Of a stretch of 33,313 bases of DNA, positions 7,661 through 14,879 are shown piece by piece (within the stretch, counting starts at the first letter, position 1; each line of letters opens with the position of its first letter). The DNA lies in NCBI GenBank assembly GCA_011524395.1, contig WTKN01000125.1:1-33313 (forward strand), in the 5' to 3' direction. The notes beneath the pieces are model-generated. The model was not told where the DNA came from and ran no database searches. It saw nothing but the letters and a program-made list of their open reading frames with translations. The position numbers were made by a program, and so were the translations under genes. This DNA comes from Moorena sp. SS36440bin_2 (GTDB lineage: Bacteria > Cyanobacteriota > Cyanobacteriia > Cyanobacteriales > Coleofasciculaceae).

Positions 7661-7790
7661 AGTTCAATTTCTCCTAAACTATGAATGATTGTTGAGTGTT
7701 GACTGAAATCTTGATGAATTCAGCATTATTGATTTCCTGGATGAAGATAGCCTCGTAGTAAGTAGTTGGATATCAAGCATTGCTGCTGTG

Positions 7791-7824
7791 TCGTAAGCAT
7801 TCAGCTGTCAGCTAATGCTTACGA
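7791..7824 (-). terminator. Strong hairpin between peroxiredoxin and thioredoxin genes
   Basis: TCGTAAGCATT (7791-7801) pairs perfectly with AATGCTTACGA (7814-7824), and the loop can extend the stem through AGCT/AGCT. It starts 15 bases after the stop of the peroxiredoxin gene. There is no T-run on the minus strand, so it may be an attenuator, an mRNA stabiliser or a REP-type repeat rather than a terminator. Confidence 0.45.
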
Positions 7825-7839
7825 TTTTGATTGAGCTAC

Positions 7840-8496
7840 TTATACGGCTACAGCCAGGGTTTGTAATGCGCTGACAATCTCTTCTGGGTCAAGTCGCTTG
7901 GTGTAATCTAGGTCAACGAAGGCATGGGTGATGGTTCCATCGGAATTAATCACATAGGTGGCGGCAATGGGTAATTCAAAGGTTTTATCGCCGTTGTGGG
8001 CAGGTAAATCAATGCCAAAGCTTTGGTAAACTGGTCGGAGCTCTTCTGTTACGGTGAAGACTAGACCAAACTCTTTGGCAATAAGATTGCCAACATCGCT
8101 GAGTACTTCAAAGGTTAGGTGGTTTTTTTCTGTAGTGGATAGAGAATTATCGGGAGTTTGAGGGGAAATAGCGACTAGGGTTGCACCATTATTTTGAATT
8201 TCTGGTAAGAATTGCTGCAATGCTCGTAATTCTAGGTTGCAGTAAGGACACCACTGACCCCGGTAGAAGGAAATGACTACGGCTCCGGTGGCTAGTAGGT
8301 TTTGCAATTCTACCAGTTTACCGACGGCATTAGGCAGGGTAAAGTTAGGGGCTTTGTCGCCAACATTGAGGCTATTGTCTACAATGCCAGAATTAGCGAG
8401 GTCTTCCCCTGCTTTTGCCATGATGGCTTTGGCTTCTTCTGGTAGAAGAGCGCTAAGCTGGGTATTTAGGTTAATCAAGTCTTCGGTTAAGGTCAT
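7840..8496 (-). CDS. Peroxiredoxin-like AhpC/TSA family protein
   Basis: A 218-residue thioredoxin-fold protein that probably reduces peroxides. After an N-terminal helical region of about 40 residues comes the AhpC/TSA domain (VGDKAPNFTLPNAVGK) with FYRGQWCPYC. Cys83 is at the position of the peroxidatic Cys of typical peroxiredoxins. Cys86 gives a CxxC pair, as in the PRX-like2 group. The later strand TYVINSDGTITHAFVD fits the family. AGGAGG lies five bases before the ATG. It is directly downstream of the TetR gene and carries its own -10 box and a TetR-type dyad in the promoter. Thioredoxin follows, so the pair likely forms a peroxide-reducing system. Confidence 0.88.
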   Translation of the reverse strand: MTLTEDLINLNTQLSALLPEEAKAIMAKAGEDLANSGIVDNSLNVGDKAPNFTLPNAVGKLVELQNLLATGAVVISFYRGQWCPYCNLELRALQQFLPEIQNNGATLVAISPQTPDNSLSTTEKNHLTFEVLSDVGNLIAKEFGLVFTVTEELRPVYQSFGIDLPAHNGDKTFELPIAATYVINSDGTITHAFVDLDYTKRLDPEEIVSALQTLAVAV

Positions 8497-8500
8497 GATT

Positions 8501-8537
8501 TCCTCCTGGTTATATTATACTTGAACAATCGTTCCAA
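8501..8537 (-). promoter_or_regulatory. Promoter and TetR-type operator of the peroxiredoxin gene
   Basis: On the minus strand: the dyad TTGGAACGATTGTTCAA (8537-8521), a perfect -10 TATAAT (8519-8514), and a Shine-Dalgarno AGGAGGA (8507-8501) before the ATG at 8496. The dyad abuts the -10 box and covers the -35 spacer, where a bound repressor would block RNA polymerase. It matches the dyad upstream of the TetR gene at 15 of 17 bases. Confidence 0.75.
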
Positions 8538-8575
8538 TTAAGAGCAAAAAAAATTACTCTGTCAATTACTCTGTC

Positions 8576-9157
8576 TCAATCGAGAATGGAAAGTATGACC
8601 TTGACAATAGCTCTTAGGGTTTCTGGGTCTGGGTTAACTTTGGAGATAACCCGCAACCCTTGTATACTACTGGTGAAATATTGGGCTAATGCCTGAAGGT
8701 CATGATTGGTTGTGATTTCCCCTTGCTTGGCTGCTGTGGATAAGGCTTTTTTAAAGGCGTTTTCCACTGAGCGCAGATTAGCAGCAATCCGGGATAAGGT
8801 CTGTGGATCGTGGGGACACAGTTCAACAGCGGTGTTGGTGAGCAAGCAGCCTCGATGGTCTTTATCGTCTACAGCCCCTTCGATGAGGTTGTAGAAAAAG
8901 TCGATAATGGCTTGCTTTGAGGCTGTGGGGGCTTGTAGGGATGCGATCGCATTTTTAACACAGGTATCATTGTAATGAGCGATCGCAGCGAGGAATAGGG
9001 AATGTTTGTCACCAAAGGTGTCGTATAGACTGCCTCGGTTAATCCCCATGGTTTTGACCAAGTCCTGCATTGAGGTTCCTTCATAGCCATAAAGCCAAAA
9101 GGTTTCCATGGCTTTTTCTAGGACATCTTCTGGGTCAAAGGTTTTGTGCCTTGCCAT
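8576..9157 (-). CDS. TetR family transcriptional regulator
   Basis: A 193-residue one-component regulator. Residues 1-60 form the TetR DNA-binding domain (KTFDPEDVLEKAMETFWLYGYEGTSMQDLVKTMGI..SLYDTFGDKHSLF). The rest is an all-helical ligand-binding domain containing Cys residues (CLLTN, ELCP) that could sense electrophiles or oxidants, as in NemR-type members. The frame opens with a GTG at 9160, but the ATG at 9157 is the likelier start. Its own promoter contains a dyad nearly identical to the one at the peroxiredoxin gene 79 bases downstream, so autoregulation plus control of the redox block is the simplest reading. The inducer is unknown. Confidence 0.9.
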   Translation of the reverse strand: MARHKTFDPEDVLEKAMETFWLYGYEGTSMQDLVKTMGINRGSLYDTFGDKHSLFLAAIAHYNDTCVKNAIASLQAPTASKQAIIDFFYNLIEGAVDDKDHRGCLLTNTAVELCPHDPQTLSRIAANLRSVENAFKKALSTAAKQGEITTNHDLQALAQYFTSSIQGLRVISKVNPDPETLRAIVKVILSILD

Positions 9158-9181
9158 CACCGTTGCTTAACTCGTATCTTT

Positions 9182-9210
9182 ACTATAACAATTCTGGAAC
9201 GATTGGTCAA
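9182..9210 (-). promoter_or_regulatory. Promoter and autoregulatory operator of the TetR gene
   Basis: On the minus strand: -35 TTGACC (9210-9205), a 17-bp spacer, then -10 TATAGT (9187-9182). The dyad TTGACCAATCGTTCCAG (9210-9194) begins in the -35 box and fills most of the spacer. It matches the operator at 8521-8537 at 15 of 17 positions. This layout predicts direct occlusion by the TetR protein. Confidence 0.75.
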
Positions 9211-9310
9211 GTAATCCAGTTGCTTCCCTGACACTGCATCGGATGTTGAGTAACGATAAGTATGTAATAAATAAATGTAATAATTTGGATGTCAGTGCAG
9301 GAGTGGACTA

Positions 9311-10171
9311 TTGAATAACCCAGGTCTCCCGGGCGAACCACCAAACCTTTCTGAGGTAACAGAGGTAGTAGTAGATGATATTCCCGAGGCAGTAAGGGAT
9401 AGACAAGATATCAAACCCCGGTCTCGTTGGCAGGTTACCTTACTAATTATTGGACTGTTGGCAATAGGAGGAATCGCCTTTAGCCTGATTCCAATGGAAC
9501 CAACTCCTGAAGCTCAGTCCAATTCGGGTGAAGCAACATCGACTCAAAGTGAGACAGAATCTAGTTCACAGAGTCCACAAGCGAGTCTAAACAGGACGGG
9601 GAATGATGGTGATAACATTCTGGGACACTTACCCTACTCTGAAGTGTTAAGCTCACAACTGGAACCAATTACCCGTGATGGGCGGATCAAACTGGAGGCT
9701 GCAGCAGCTCGGAAATACAAAGCAATGGCAGCCGCAGCAAGAAGACAGGGGGTAACCCTAGTGCCAATTTCGGGTTTCCGTTCGGTGGACCAGCAAAAGT
9801 ACCTGTTTTTTCAAGTAAAGGAACAGCGAGGACAGGTGGCTAGTAAACGGGCTGAGGTAAGTGCTCCTCCTGGCTATAGTGAGCATCACACTGGTTATGC
9901 GATTGATATTGGGGATGCCATGACACCAGCTACCAACCTGAGTCCTGAGTTTGAGAATACGGCAGCCTTTAAGTGGTTGGAAAAGAATGCGGCTTTCTAC
10001 AGCTTTGAGTTGTCTTTTCCTAGAGACAATCCCCAAGGAATTAGTTATGAACCTTGGCACTGGAGGTTTGTGGGAGATACCAAGAGCTTGGAAACGTTCT
10101 ACAAAGGTAAGAAACCTACTCCTGCTCCTTCTCCTCCATCGGAAACACCAAAGTTTGAAGATCAAGTATGA
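9311..10171 (+). CDS. D-alanyl-D-alanine carboxypeptidase, VanY family (M15B)
   Basis: A 286-residue membrane-anchored peptidoglycan carboxypeptidase. It has a cytoplasmic tail of about 40 residues, one membrane segment (about 42-62, VTLLIIGLLAIGGIAFSLI), a Ser/Thr/Gln-rich linker to about residue 100, and then the periplasmic VanY domain. The zinc site reads SEHHTGYAID (H192, D199) and EPWHWRF (E247, H250). GFRSVDQQ is the usual substrate-side motif. The start is TTG at 9311, with AGGAG at 9299-9303 and a 7-base spacer; no ATG serves better. It trims the terminal D-Ala from stem peptides during wall remodelling. It is not part of a vancomycin-resistance cluster here. It is transcribed away from the TetR gene. 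Confidence 0.88.
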   Translation: MNNPGLPGEPPNLSEVTEVVVDDIPEAVRDRQDIKPRSRWQVTLLIIGLLAIGGIAFSLIPMEPTPEAQSNSGEATSTQSETESSSQSPQASLNRTGNDGDNILGHLPYSEVLSSQLEPITRDGRIKLEAAAARKYKAMAAAARRQGVTLVPISGFRSVDQQKYLFFQVKEQRGQVASKRAEVSAPPGYSEHHTGYAIDIGDAMTPATNLSPEFENTAAFKWLEKNAAFYSFELSFPRDNPQGISYEPWHWRFVGDTKSLETFYKGKKPTPAPSPPSETPKFEDQV

Positions 10172-10596
10172 ATGTTTTCTGGTTATTCGCCCAAGGAGAT
10201 TCGGTTTAGCCTAGGTTAGCGGGTTGAAGGTTAGCGGGTTGAAGGTTAGCGAAGTTAAAGGCTTGGATACTTGGATAGATGCACAGTAAAAATGGCATTT
10301 AGTAATTAACAATTAACACAGCTTTTCCATAGCTGATGAGGTACGCTATAGTCTTATAATATAGGGGTTTTATTCCTGAATCTGTACCTCACGGGAGCTA
10401 AAGACGCTGTATCATGTTAAAATAAGAATTTGAGAATCATTTATTCAATAACATAGCTGATTTATTGTAGGTAATATCCCTACTCATTCGTTGTTTCCTA
10501 TTCCCGATTCCCGATTACGTAACATTTATAAGTGTTAAAACAAACATGATATAACTAAAAAATAAATAAAAATTAACTAAAGATTAAACAAGAAAA
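10172..10596. other. Intergenic region with short repeats
   Basis: No gene is seen. It holds the 15-bp tandem repeat GGTTAGCGGGTTGAA (10214-10252, two full copies and part of a third). It also holds a GAGGTAC/GTACCTC pair (about 10338 and 10385) of a word that recurs near 21380, 23895 and 29597, and the duplicated words TTCCTATTCCCGATTCCCGA. The last 60 bases are very AT-rich and lead into the M41-like gene. Confidence 0.6.
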
Positions 10597-11268
10597 ATGC
10601 AAAAAATTGCGCTGAATTTAATTGCTATTGGTATTTTTGGCATGACCCTTTCGGTTTTGCTAGGACCACTTTTAAATATTTCTCCGGCAATTCCTGCGGT
10701 AACTACTTTTGGTGTTTTGAGTCTTCTTACCCTAGATGGCTTCAGCTTCCAAGGAAAAGGATTAACGCTGCTGTTAGATGTATTATTGGCTAGTATCAAT
10801 GCTGAACATCGCGATCGCATAATTCGCCATGAAGCGGGTCATTTTCTGGTGGCTTATTTATTTGATATTCCAATTACTGGTTACACCTTAAGTGCTTGGG
10901 AAGCTTTCCAGCAGGGACAACTTGGTAATGGTGGTGTGACCTTTGATACTGAGGCACTATCCGCTCAGGTTTCTAATATTCGGGAAATGCGATTAACCTT
11001 AGATCGATTTTGCACAGTTTGGATGGCAGGCATTGCTGCGGAAAATATAGTCTATGAGACTGTTGAGGGCGGAGCAGAAGACCGCGAAAAACTCCGAGAG
11101 GCTTTGGAAGGCTTAGGTTTTTCTGCTAGTGATTGCTCAGTGAAAGCAAGATGGGCTGAGCGTCAAGCGATTAGTATGATTAGTGAACACTGGGCATCTT
11201 ATGAAGCACTGGTAGCTGCTATGGAAAAACGGGCATCTGTAGCAGAGTGCTATGAGGTGATTCAGTAA
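10597..11268 (+). CDS. FtsH-like M41 metallopeptidase without AAA domain
   Basis: A 223-residue protein with the zinc-protease motif HEAGH (H78, E79, H82) characteristic of the FtsH peptidase domain. D162, in EGGAEDREKLREAL, is a good candidate for the third zinc ligand. Two hydrophobic segments precede it (about 4-27 and 31-48). FtsH proteins are about 600 residues with an AAA ATPase module between membrane anchor and peptidase; that module is absent here. Such short M41-like proteins occur in cyanobacteria and plastids. Without an unfoldase it may cut peptides or membrane stubs, or pair with another FtsH subunit. The ATG at 10597 has no clear Shine-Dalgarno. The zinc motif is intact, so catalysis is plausible but unproven. 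Confidence 0.8.
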   Translation: MQKIALNLIAIGIFGMTLSVLLGPLLNISPAIPAVTTFGVLSLLTLDGFSFQGKGLTLLLDVLLASINAEHRDRIIRHEAGHFLVAYLFDIPITGYTLSAWEAFQQGQLGNGGVTFDTEALSAQVSNIREMRLTLDRFCTVWMAGIAAENIVYETVEGGAEDREKLREALEGLGFSASDCSVKARWAERQAISMISEHWASYEALVAAMEKRASVAECYEVIQ

Positions 11269-11287
11269 TCATAGCGCTGCGGTTAGG

Positions 11288-11333
11288 CAGTAGGGAATCG
11301 GGAATCGGGAATTGGGAGTAGGGAATCGGGAAA
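11288..11333. repeat. GGGAATC-type heptamer repeat
   Basis: Imperfect copies of GGGAATC/GGGAGTA occupy the gap between two convergent genes. The same heptamer family recurs at 17357, 23305 and 25722. Confidence 0.8.
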
Positions 11334-11382
11334 GAGAAGGAGGTGTAGCAGGTGTGGCAGGTGTCGAGATAGATAATACTTA

Positions 11383-11988
11383 TTAATCTTTACCAAAGAT
11401 ACTTAGCACAACGGGTCCGAGTAGATGGTGATGTCCTAAGCATGACAAACCGGCTACCTGGCCAAATTCTTCCCGTTGCTGTCGGCTATAGAAACGAATC
11501 TGGTTAGGGGAAATTGGTAAAGACTTTTTTCGCTTTCTAACAGTATAGTCTACTAGGTAATAATGTCCTTTGGGGCGCAAAACCCGGCTAACTTCTGAGA
11601 AAACTTGTTGAGGATTGAGGTAGTGTAAAAAGCTGATGGTATTAAAGACTGCTTCAAATTCCCTGTCAGCAAAGGGGAGAGATTCAGCATTGCCTTTTCT
11701 ATAGATTATTCGCTGCCGATGCTGGTTTTTTTCTCGGGCTTGAGCGAGCATTTTAGTAGATAAATCTACCCCAGTACCTCGAAGATTGGGAAATTCTTGA
11801 GCAAAACGATTCAGTAAACGACCTGTACCACAGCCAAGGTCTAATACATTGGGCTGATTTGTAAATTCTACAAACTCTAACAGCCGTTTATGGAGTGCCT
11901 GATAAAATACTGTGGTGAACAGGATGTCGTAGTTTGGTGCCCACAGATCAAAGAACTTTTCTTTTGTGCTAAAAAAATTACTAGTCAT
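11383..11988 (-). CDS. Class I SAM-dependent methyltransferase
   Basis: A 201-residue Methyltransf_11/UbiE-like enzyme of Rossmann fold. Motif I is VLDLGCGTGR, the acidic ribose-binding end of strand 2 is TGVDLSTKML, motif II-like residues are GNAESLPFADREFEAVFN, and the post-motif is EVSRVLRPKGHYYLVDY. The frame runs back to a TTG at 11994; the ATG at 11988 (MTSNFFSTKEKF) is the likely start. The N-terminal FFSTKEKFFDLWAPNYD is typical of quinone or lipid methyltransferases, but no substrate can be read from sequence. It stands alone between repeat-rich spacers, convergent with the M41-like gene. Confidence 0.85.
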   Translation of the reverse strand: MTSNFFSTKEKFFDLWAPNYDILFTTVFYQALHKRLLEFVEFTNQPNVLDLGCGTGRLLNRFAQEFPNLRGTGVDLSTKMLAQAREKNQHRQRIIYRKGNAESLPFADREFEAVFNTISFLHYLNPQQVFSEVSRVLRPKGHYYLVDYTVRKRKKSLPISPNQIRFYSRQQREEFGQVAGLSCLGHHHLLGPVVLSIFGKD

Positions 11989-12006
11989 TATCAAGGTTGA
12001 CAGTTG

Positions 12007-12084
12007 AAGGTTGTTTGGTTGTTCGCGTAGCGTGGCCTTTTGGCCAAGGTTGTTTGGTTGTTCGCGTAGCGTGGCCTTTTGGCC
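12007..12084. repeat. 39-bp tandem duplication with inner palindrome
   Basis: Two perfect 39-bp copies lie head to tail (12007-12045 and 12046-12084). Each contains TTCGCGTAGCG followed by the palindrome GGCCTTTTGGCC. The palindrome can form a 4-bp GC hairpin with a T4 loop. It is upstream of the methyltransferase gene. Confidence 0.9.
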
Positions 12085-12166
12085 AAGGTTGAAGGTTGTT
12101 TGGTTTAGGGTAGCTTGAATATTTAAATAGTACAGAAGGTAGCAAGTTTAATAATGAATCAAAAAA

Positions 12167-12754
12167 TCAATCTTGAGTAAGTTTAAAATTTACCCCCTCG
12201 TAAATATCTTGAAAAGAAACGCTTAAATCTAAGGAAGTTATAGAAATAACGGAATTTTCTGATTCATACTCAGTGAACTGCCATTGATTGGTAGCAGTTT
12301 TATTATATTGTAGTAGACGATACTCACTTTGTTCGATTATAATATATTCTTTGAACTCTGAGATGGAACGATAGTATAAAAACTTATCACCTTGGTCATA
12401 GTTTTTAGTAGAGTTTGATAAAACTTCGATAATTAACATTGGGTTCGTTACTGTAGTTGTACCCTTACCTGTGTAAACCGGTTCACCCTGAATCACCATA
12501 ACATCTGGATAGGTATACTGACGGTAACGAGGTATCCACAAACGCACATCACCAATGTAAACTTTGTATTGTTTTCCCTTTAATCCGAGTTTGAAAAGGG
12601 TCGCAATATTAAGGGCAATTTGATTATGATTGGTAGTGCCACCAGTCATTGGTATAATTTTTCCATCGCGATATTCACTCTTGTATTCTGCTGTTTCTTC
12701 TAGTTTTAAATAGTCTTCTGGAGAAGAATATTTGGGTTCAGATATTAGTTGCAT
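12167..12754 (-). CDS. Uma2 family (DUF820) restriction-endonuclease-fold protein
   Basis: A 195-residue member of the Uma2/DUF820 family, which is greatly expanded in filamentous cyanobacteria. The PD-(D/E)XK-like core is visible: YPDVMVI (catalytic Asp), then LIIEVLSNST (Glu), and DKFLYYRSISEFKEYIIIEQ with the conserved Lys and Tyr. The N-terminal EDYLKLEE and FRDGKI-like (YRDGKIIPM) segments fit the family. The cellular role is unresolved: many copies sit near mobile elements, and some have been suggested to act in DNA processing. It starts at an ATG at 12754 with no strong ribosome site. No partner gene is adjacent. Confidence 0.88.
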   Translation of the reverse strand: MQLISEPKYSSPEDYLKLEETAEYKSEYRDGKIIPMTGGTTNHNQIALNIATLFKLGLKGKQYKVYIGDVRLWIPRYRQYTYPDVMVIQGEPVYTGKGTTTVTNPMLIIEVLSNSTKNYDQGDKFLYYRSISEFKEYIIIEQSEYRLLQYNKTATNQWQFTEYESENSVISITSLDLSVSFQDIYEGVNFKLTQD

Positions 12755-12865
12755 CGGTATTGAAAATTTACTTTTGTTATTCTGTTTCCCGTAAGTATAA
12801 TGTATAATTATTATTTATTAATCATCCGATTGCCTTTTGCCTTTTACCTGAAGCAAGCTAGGTAA

Positions 12866-14848
12866 TTAGCGCCAAATCTTGATGGTGTTGTCAAAACTAC
12901 CACTGGCAAGAGTTCTGTTATTCGGACCAAAAGCAAGAGCATGAATGGTGTCTGAATGACCGTTGAGAGTGCCAATTTCTTGAGTTGTATCAACATCCCA
13001 TAGCTTTATAGTAGTATCTGCACTACCACTAGCGAGGATTTTGCCACGACGGTCAAATGCGATCGCATAAACCCAAGCATTATGTCCGTTGAGGGTGGTA
13101 ATTTCCTGGGCAGTGCTAATATCCCAAAGCTTGATAGTACCGTCAGCACTAGCACTGGCTAGGGTATGTCCATCGGGAGTGAATGCGATCGCATTCACCT
13201 GGTCTGAATGCCCTTCAAAGGTGTGAATTTCCTGACCACTTAAGGCATCCCACAGCTTGATGGTAGCGTCAGCACTACCACTAGCAAGGATTTTTCCATC
13301 TGGCCTAAAGGCTACTGAATGAATCCATGATGAATCTCCGGTCAGAGTAGTGAGCTGCGTAAGGGTACGAACATCCCAAAGCTTAATGGTACCATCGCTA
13401 CTGCCACTGGCAAGGTGGTATCCTTGGGGGTGAAAGGCAATGGAATTAACGTCACCGGAATGCCCTGTGAAGGTGAAAATCTCCTTACCATTACGCACAT
13501 TCCAGAGTTTGATGGTGTGGTCAGCGCTACCACTGGCAAGACTTCTGCCTTTAGGACTAAATGCTACAGCACGTACTTCAGCGGAATGCTTAGAAAACCA
13601 ACCTCCAAAGGTCAGGATTTCCCAAGCTGTGTTCAACTCCCATAACTTGATAGTTTTGTCCTTACACCCACTGGCTAGGGTACGTCCATCAGGGCTAAAG
13701 GCTACAGAATAAATTTGATCGGAATGACCTTTGAGAGTGGTTGCTGCAAAAACGATAATCCTGGGATTACCTCTTGGTGGCCTAGAGTTAGTTTTTAGAT
13801 TACTTTTACCAGTTTTTCCAGTTCTACCAGTGGATTGGGGAGTTAGTTGATTACGGTGGAATGGCTCCCAGGTAAGACCAGCTTTGGTTTCTTGGGTGAT
13901 TCCTAAATCGTCCATCACTGCGATCGCGGATTGATACCTGAGCTTGATGGAACTCTGAATCATGGTGTCGAGAATCCGACTCAATTGTCTACTGACAGGA
14001 TTATGAACCAAAAAATCCCGCCAGACAAAGCCATTTTCCATCGGATCGTATAAATTAAATGGCTGAGTTTGGGTCAACAAATGAATGCAGGTGACTCCTA
14101 AACTATAGATGTCACTGGCAAATACTGCTTTACCAAAGATTTGTTCCGGAGCCGCATAACCAGCACTACCAATAGTTGTGCCAGTTTTGGCTAAGGTAGT
14201 GGCTGTGGCATACTTGGCTGCACCAAAATCTACCAATACCAGGTCTGGGGGAGTGATAACTCCAAAGCCAGCACTGGGGCGGAGGATACGACGACGAATG
14301 ATATTCTCTGGCTTAATATCCCGATGAATTACCTTACCTTGGTGGATAAAGTGCAGCACTGGTAACAACTGACTCAGGAGTCTACGAATCTGACCTTCTC
14401 GGAATGGTTCAGTTGCTGCTAACTCTTGAGCTAAATTTTCCCCATGGATAAATTCCTGAACTATGTACCAGTGATGATCTTGTTGAAAATGGGCGAAGAG
14501 TTCAGGAATCTGGGGGTGTTTGCCCAACTGTTCCAAGCGCAAGGCTTCCTGGTGAAATAATCGAGCAGCTTTGGTAGGATGATTGTTAGCTTGATTGTTA
14601 GCTTGATTGTTAGCTTGATTGTTACCTTGATTGTTACCTTGGGGGTAAAATTGCTTAATCACACAGTAGGATTTAGAGGCTTTTCCCTCGTCGATGGCCA
14701 AAAGGGTTCTGCCAAAGCCTCCTGCTGCAATCAGCTTAAGAGCTCGGTATTGCTGTCCTAACAAGAGTTTAGTGCCGCAAGTTTGGCAAAACTTGTTGCC
14801 ATCAGGATTATAAGGCTTAGGGCAGTTGGGATTGAGACAGTAGCTCAC
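12866..14848 (-). CDS. Ser/Thr protein kinase with zinc ribbon and seven WD40 repeats
   Basis: A 660-residue signalling protein. Residues 4-24 form a four-Cys zinc ribbon (CLNPNC, CQTC). The Hanks-type kinase domain follows: glycine loop AAGGFGRT (about 42-48), Lys65 in CVIKQF, HRDIKPEN, DFGAAK, and AAPEQ in the activation segment. All catalytic residues are present. The C-terminus carries seven WD40 repeats (each ending LASGS.D.TIKLW), enough for one complete propeller. Such kinase-WD40 fusions are common in filamentous cyanobacteria. It starts with GTG at 14848. Between the catalytic Lys and helix C there is an NNQ-rich insert (residues 71-89) from a 12-bp DNA repeat. The stop of the Cu-ATPase gene is only 31 bases upstream, so the two may share a transcript. 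The target is unknown. Confidence 0.92.
   Translation of the reverse strand: MSYCLNPNCPKPYNPDGNKFCQTCGTKLLLGQQYRALKLIAAGGFGRTLLAIDEGKASKSYCVIKQFYPQGNNQGNNQANNQANNQANNHPTKAARLFHQEALRLEQLGKHPQIPELFAHFQQDHHWYIVQEFIHGENLAQELAATEPFREGQIRRLLSQLLPVLHFIHQGKVIHRDIKPENIIRRRILRPSAGFGVITPPDLVLVDFGAAKYATATTLAKTGTTIGSAGYAAPEQIFGKAVFASDIYSLGVTCIHLLTQTQPFNLYDPMENGFVWRDFLVHNPVSRQLSRILDTMIQSSIKLRYQSAIAVMDDLGITQETKAGLTWEPFHRNQLTPQSTGRTGKTGKSNLKTNSRPPRGNPRIIVFAATTLKGHSDQIYSVAFSPDGRTLASGCKDKTIKLWELNTAWEILTFGGWFSKHSAEVRAVAFSPKGRSLASGSADHTIKLWNVRNGKEIFTFTGHSGDVNSIAFHPQGYHLASGSSDGTIKLWDVRTLTQLTTLTGDSSWIHSVAFRPDGKILASGSADATIKLWDALSGQEIHTFEGHSDQVNAIAFTPDGHTLASASADGTIKLWDISTAQEITTLNGHNAWVYAIAFDRRGKILASGSADTTIKLWDVDTTQEIGTLNGHSDTIHALAFGPNNRTLASGSFDNTIKIWR
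14581..14640. repeat. 12-bp in-frame tandem repeat inside the kinase gene
   Basis: Five copies of GATTGTTAGCTT (the last two read GATTGTTACCTT) encode repeated N-N-Q-A/G on the minus strand. The repeat keeps frame because its unit is 12 bp. It lies between the catalytic Lys and helix C of the kinase N-lobe. Confidence 0.92.
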
Positions 14849-14879
14849 AGAAACAACTGGTTAGATTATTTCTATTGTT

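Noticed and set aside
8273-8524. Plus-strand ORF opposite the peroxiredoxin gene start
   Set aside because: It is an antisense shadow; it covers the mapped promoter and operator of the minus-strand gene.
7313-9157. A single four-gene operon from TetR through GST
   Set aside because: The peroxiredoxin gene has its own promoter, and gaps of 179 and 268 bases with hairpins and repeats separate the later genes. A shared regulon is more defensible than one transcript.
9311-10171. Vancomycin-resistance locus
   Set aside because: VanY-type carboxypeptidases are common wall-remodelling enzymes. No vanHAX or vanRS genes are present.
13415-13712. Plus-strand ORFs opposite the WD40 repeats
   Set aside because: They are antisense shadows of the repetitive WD40 coding region. 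The minus strand has clear domain structure.
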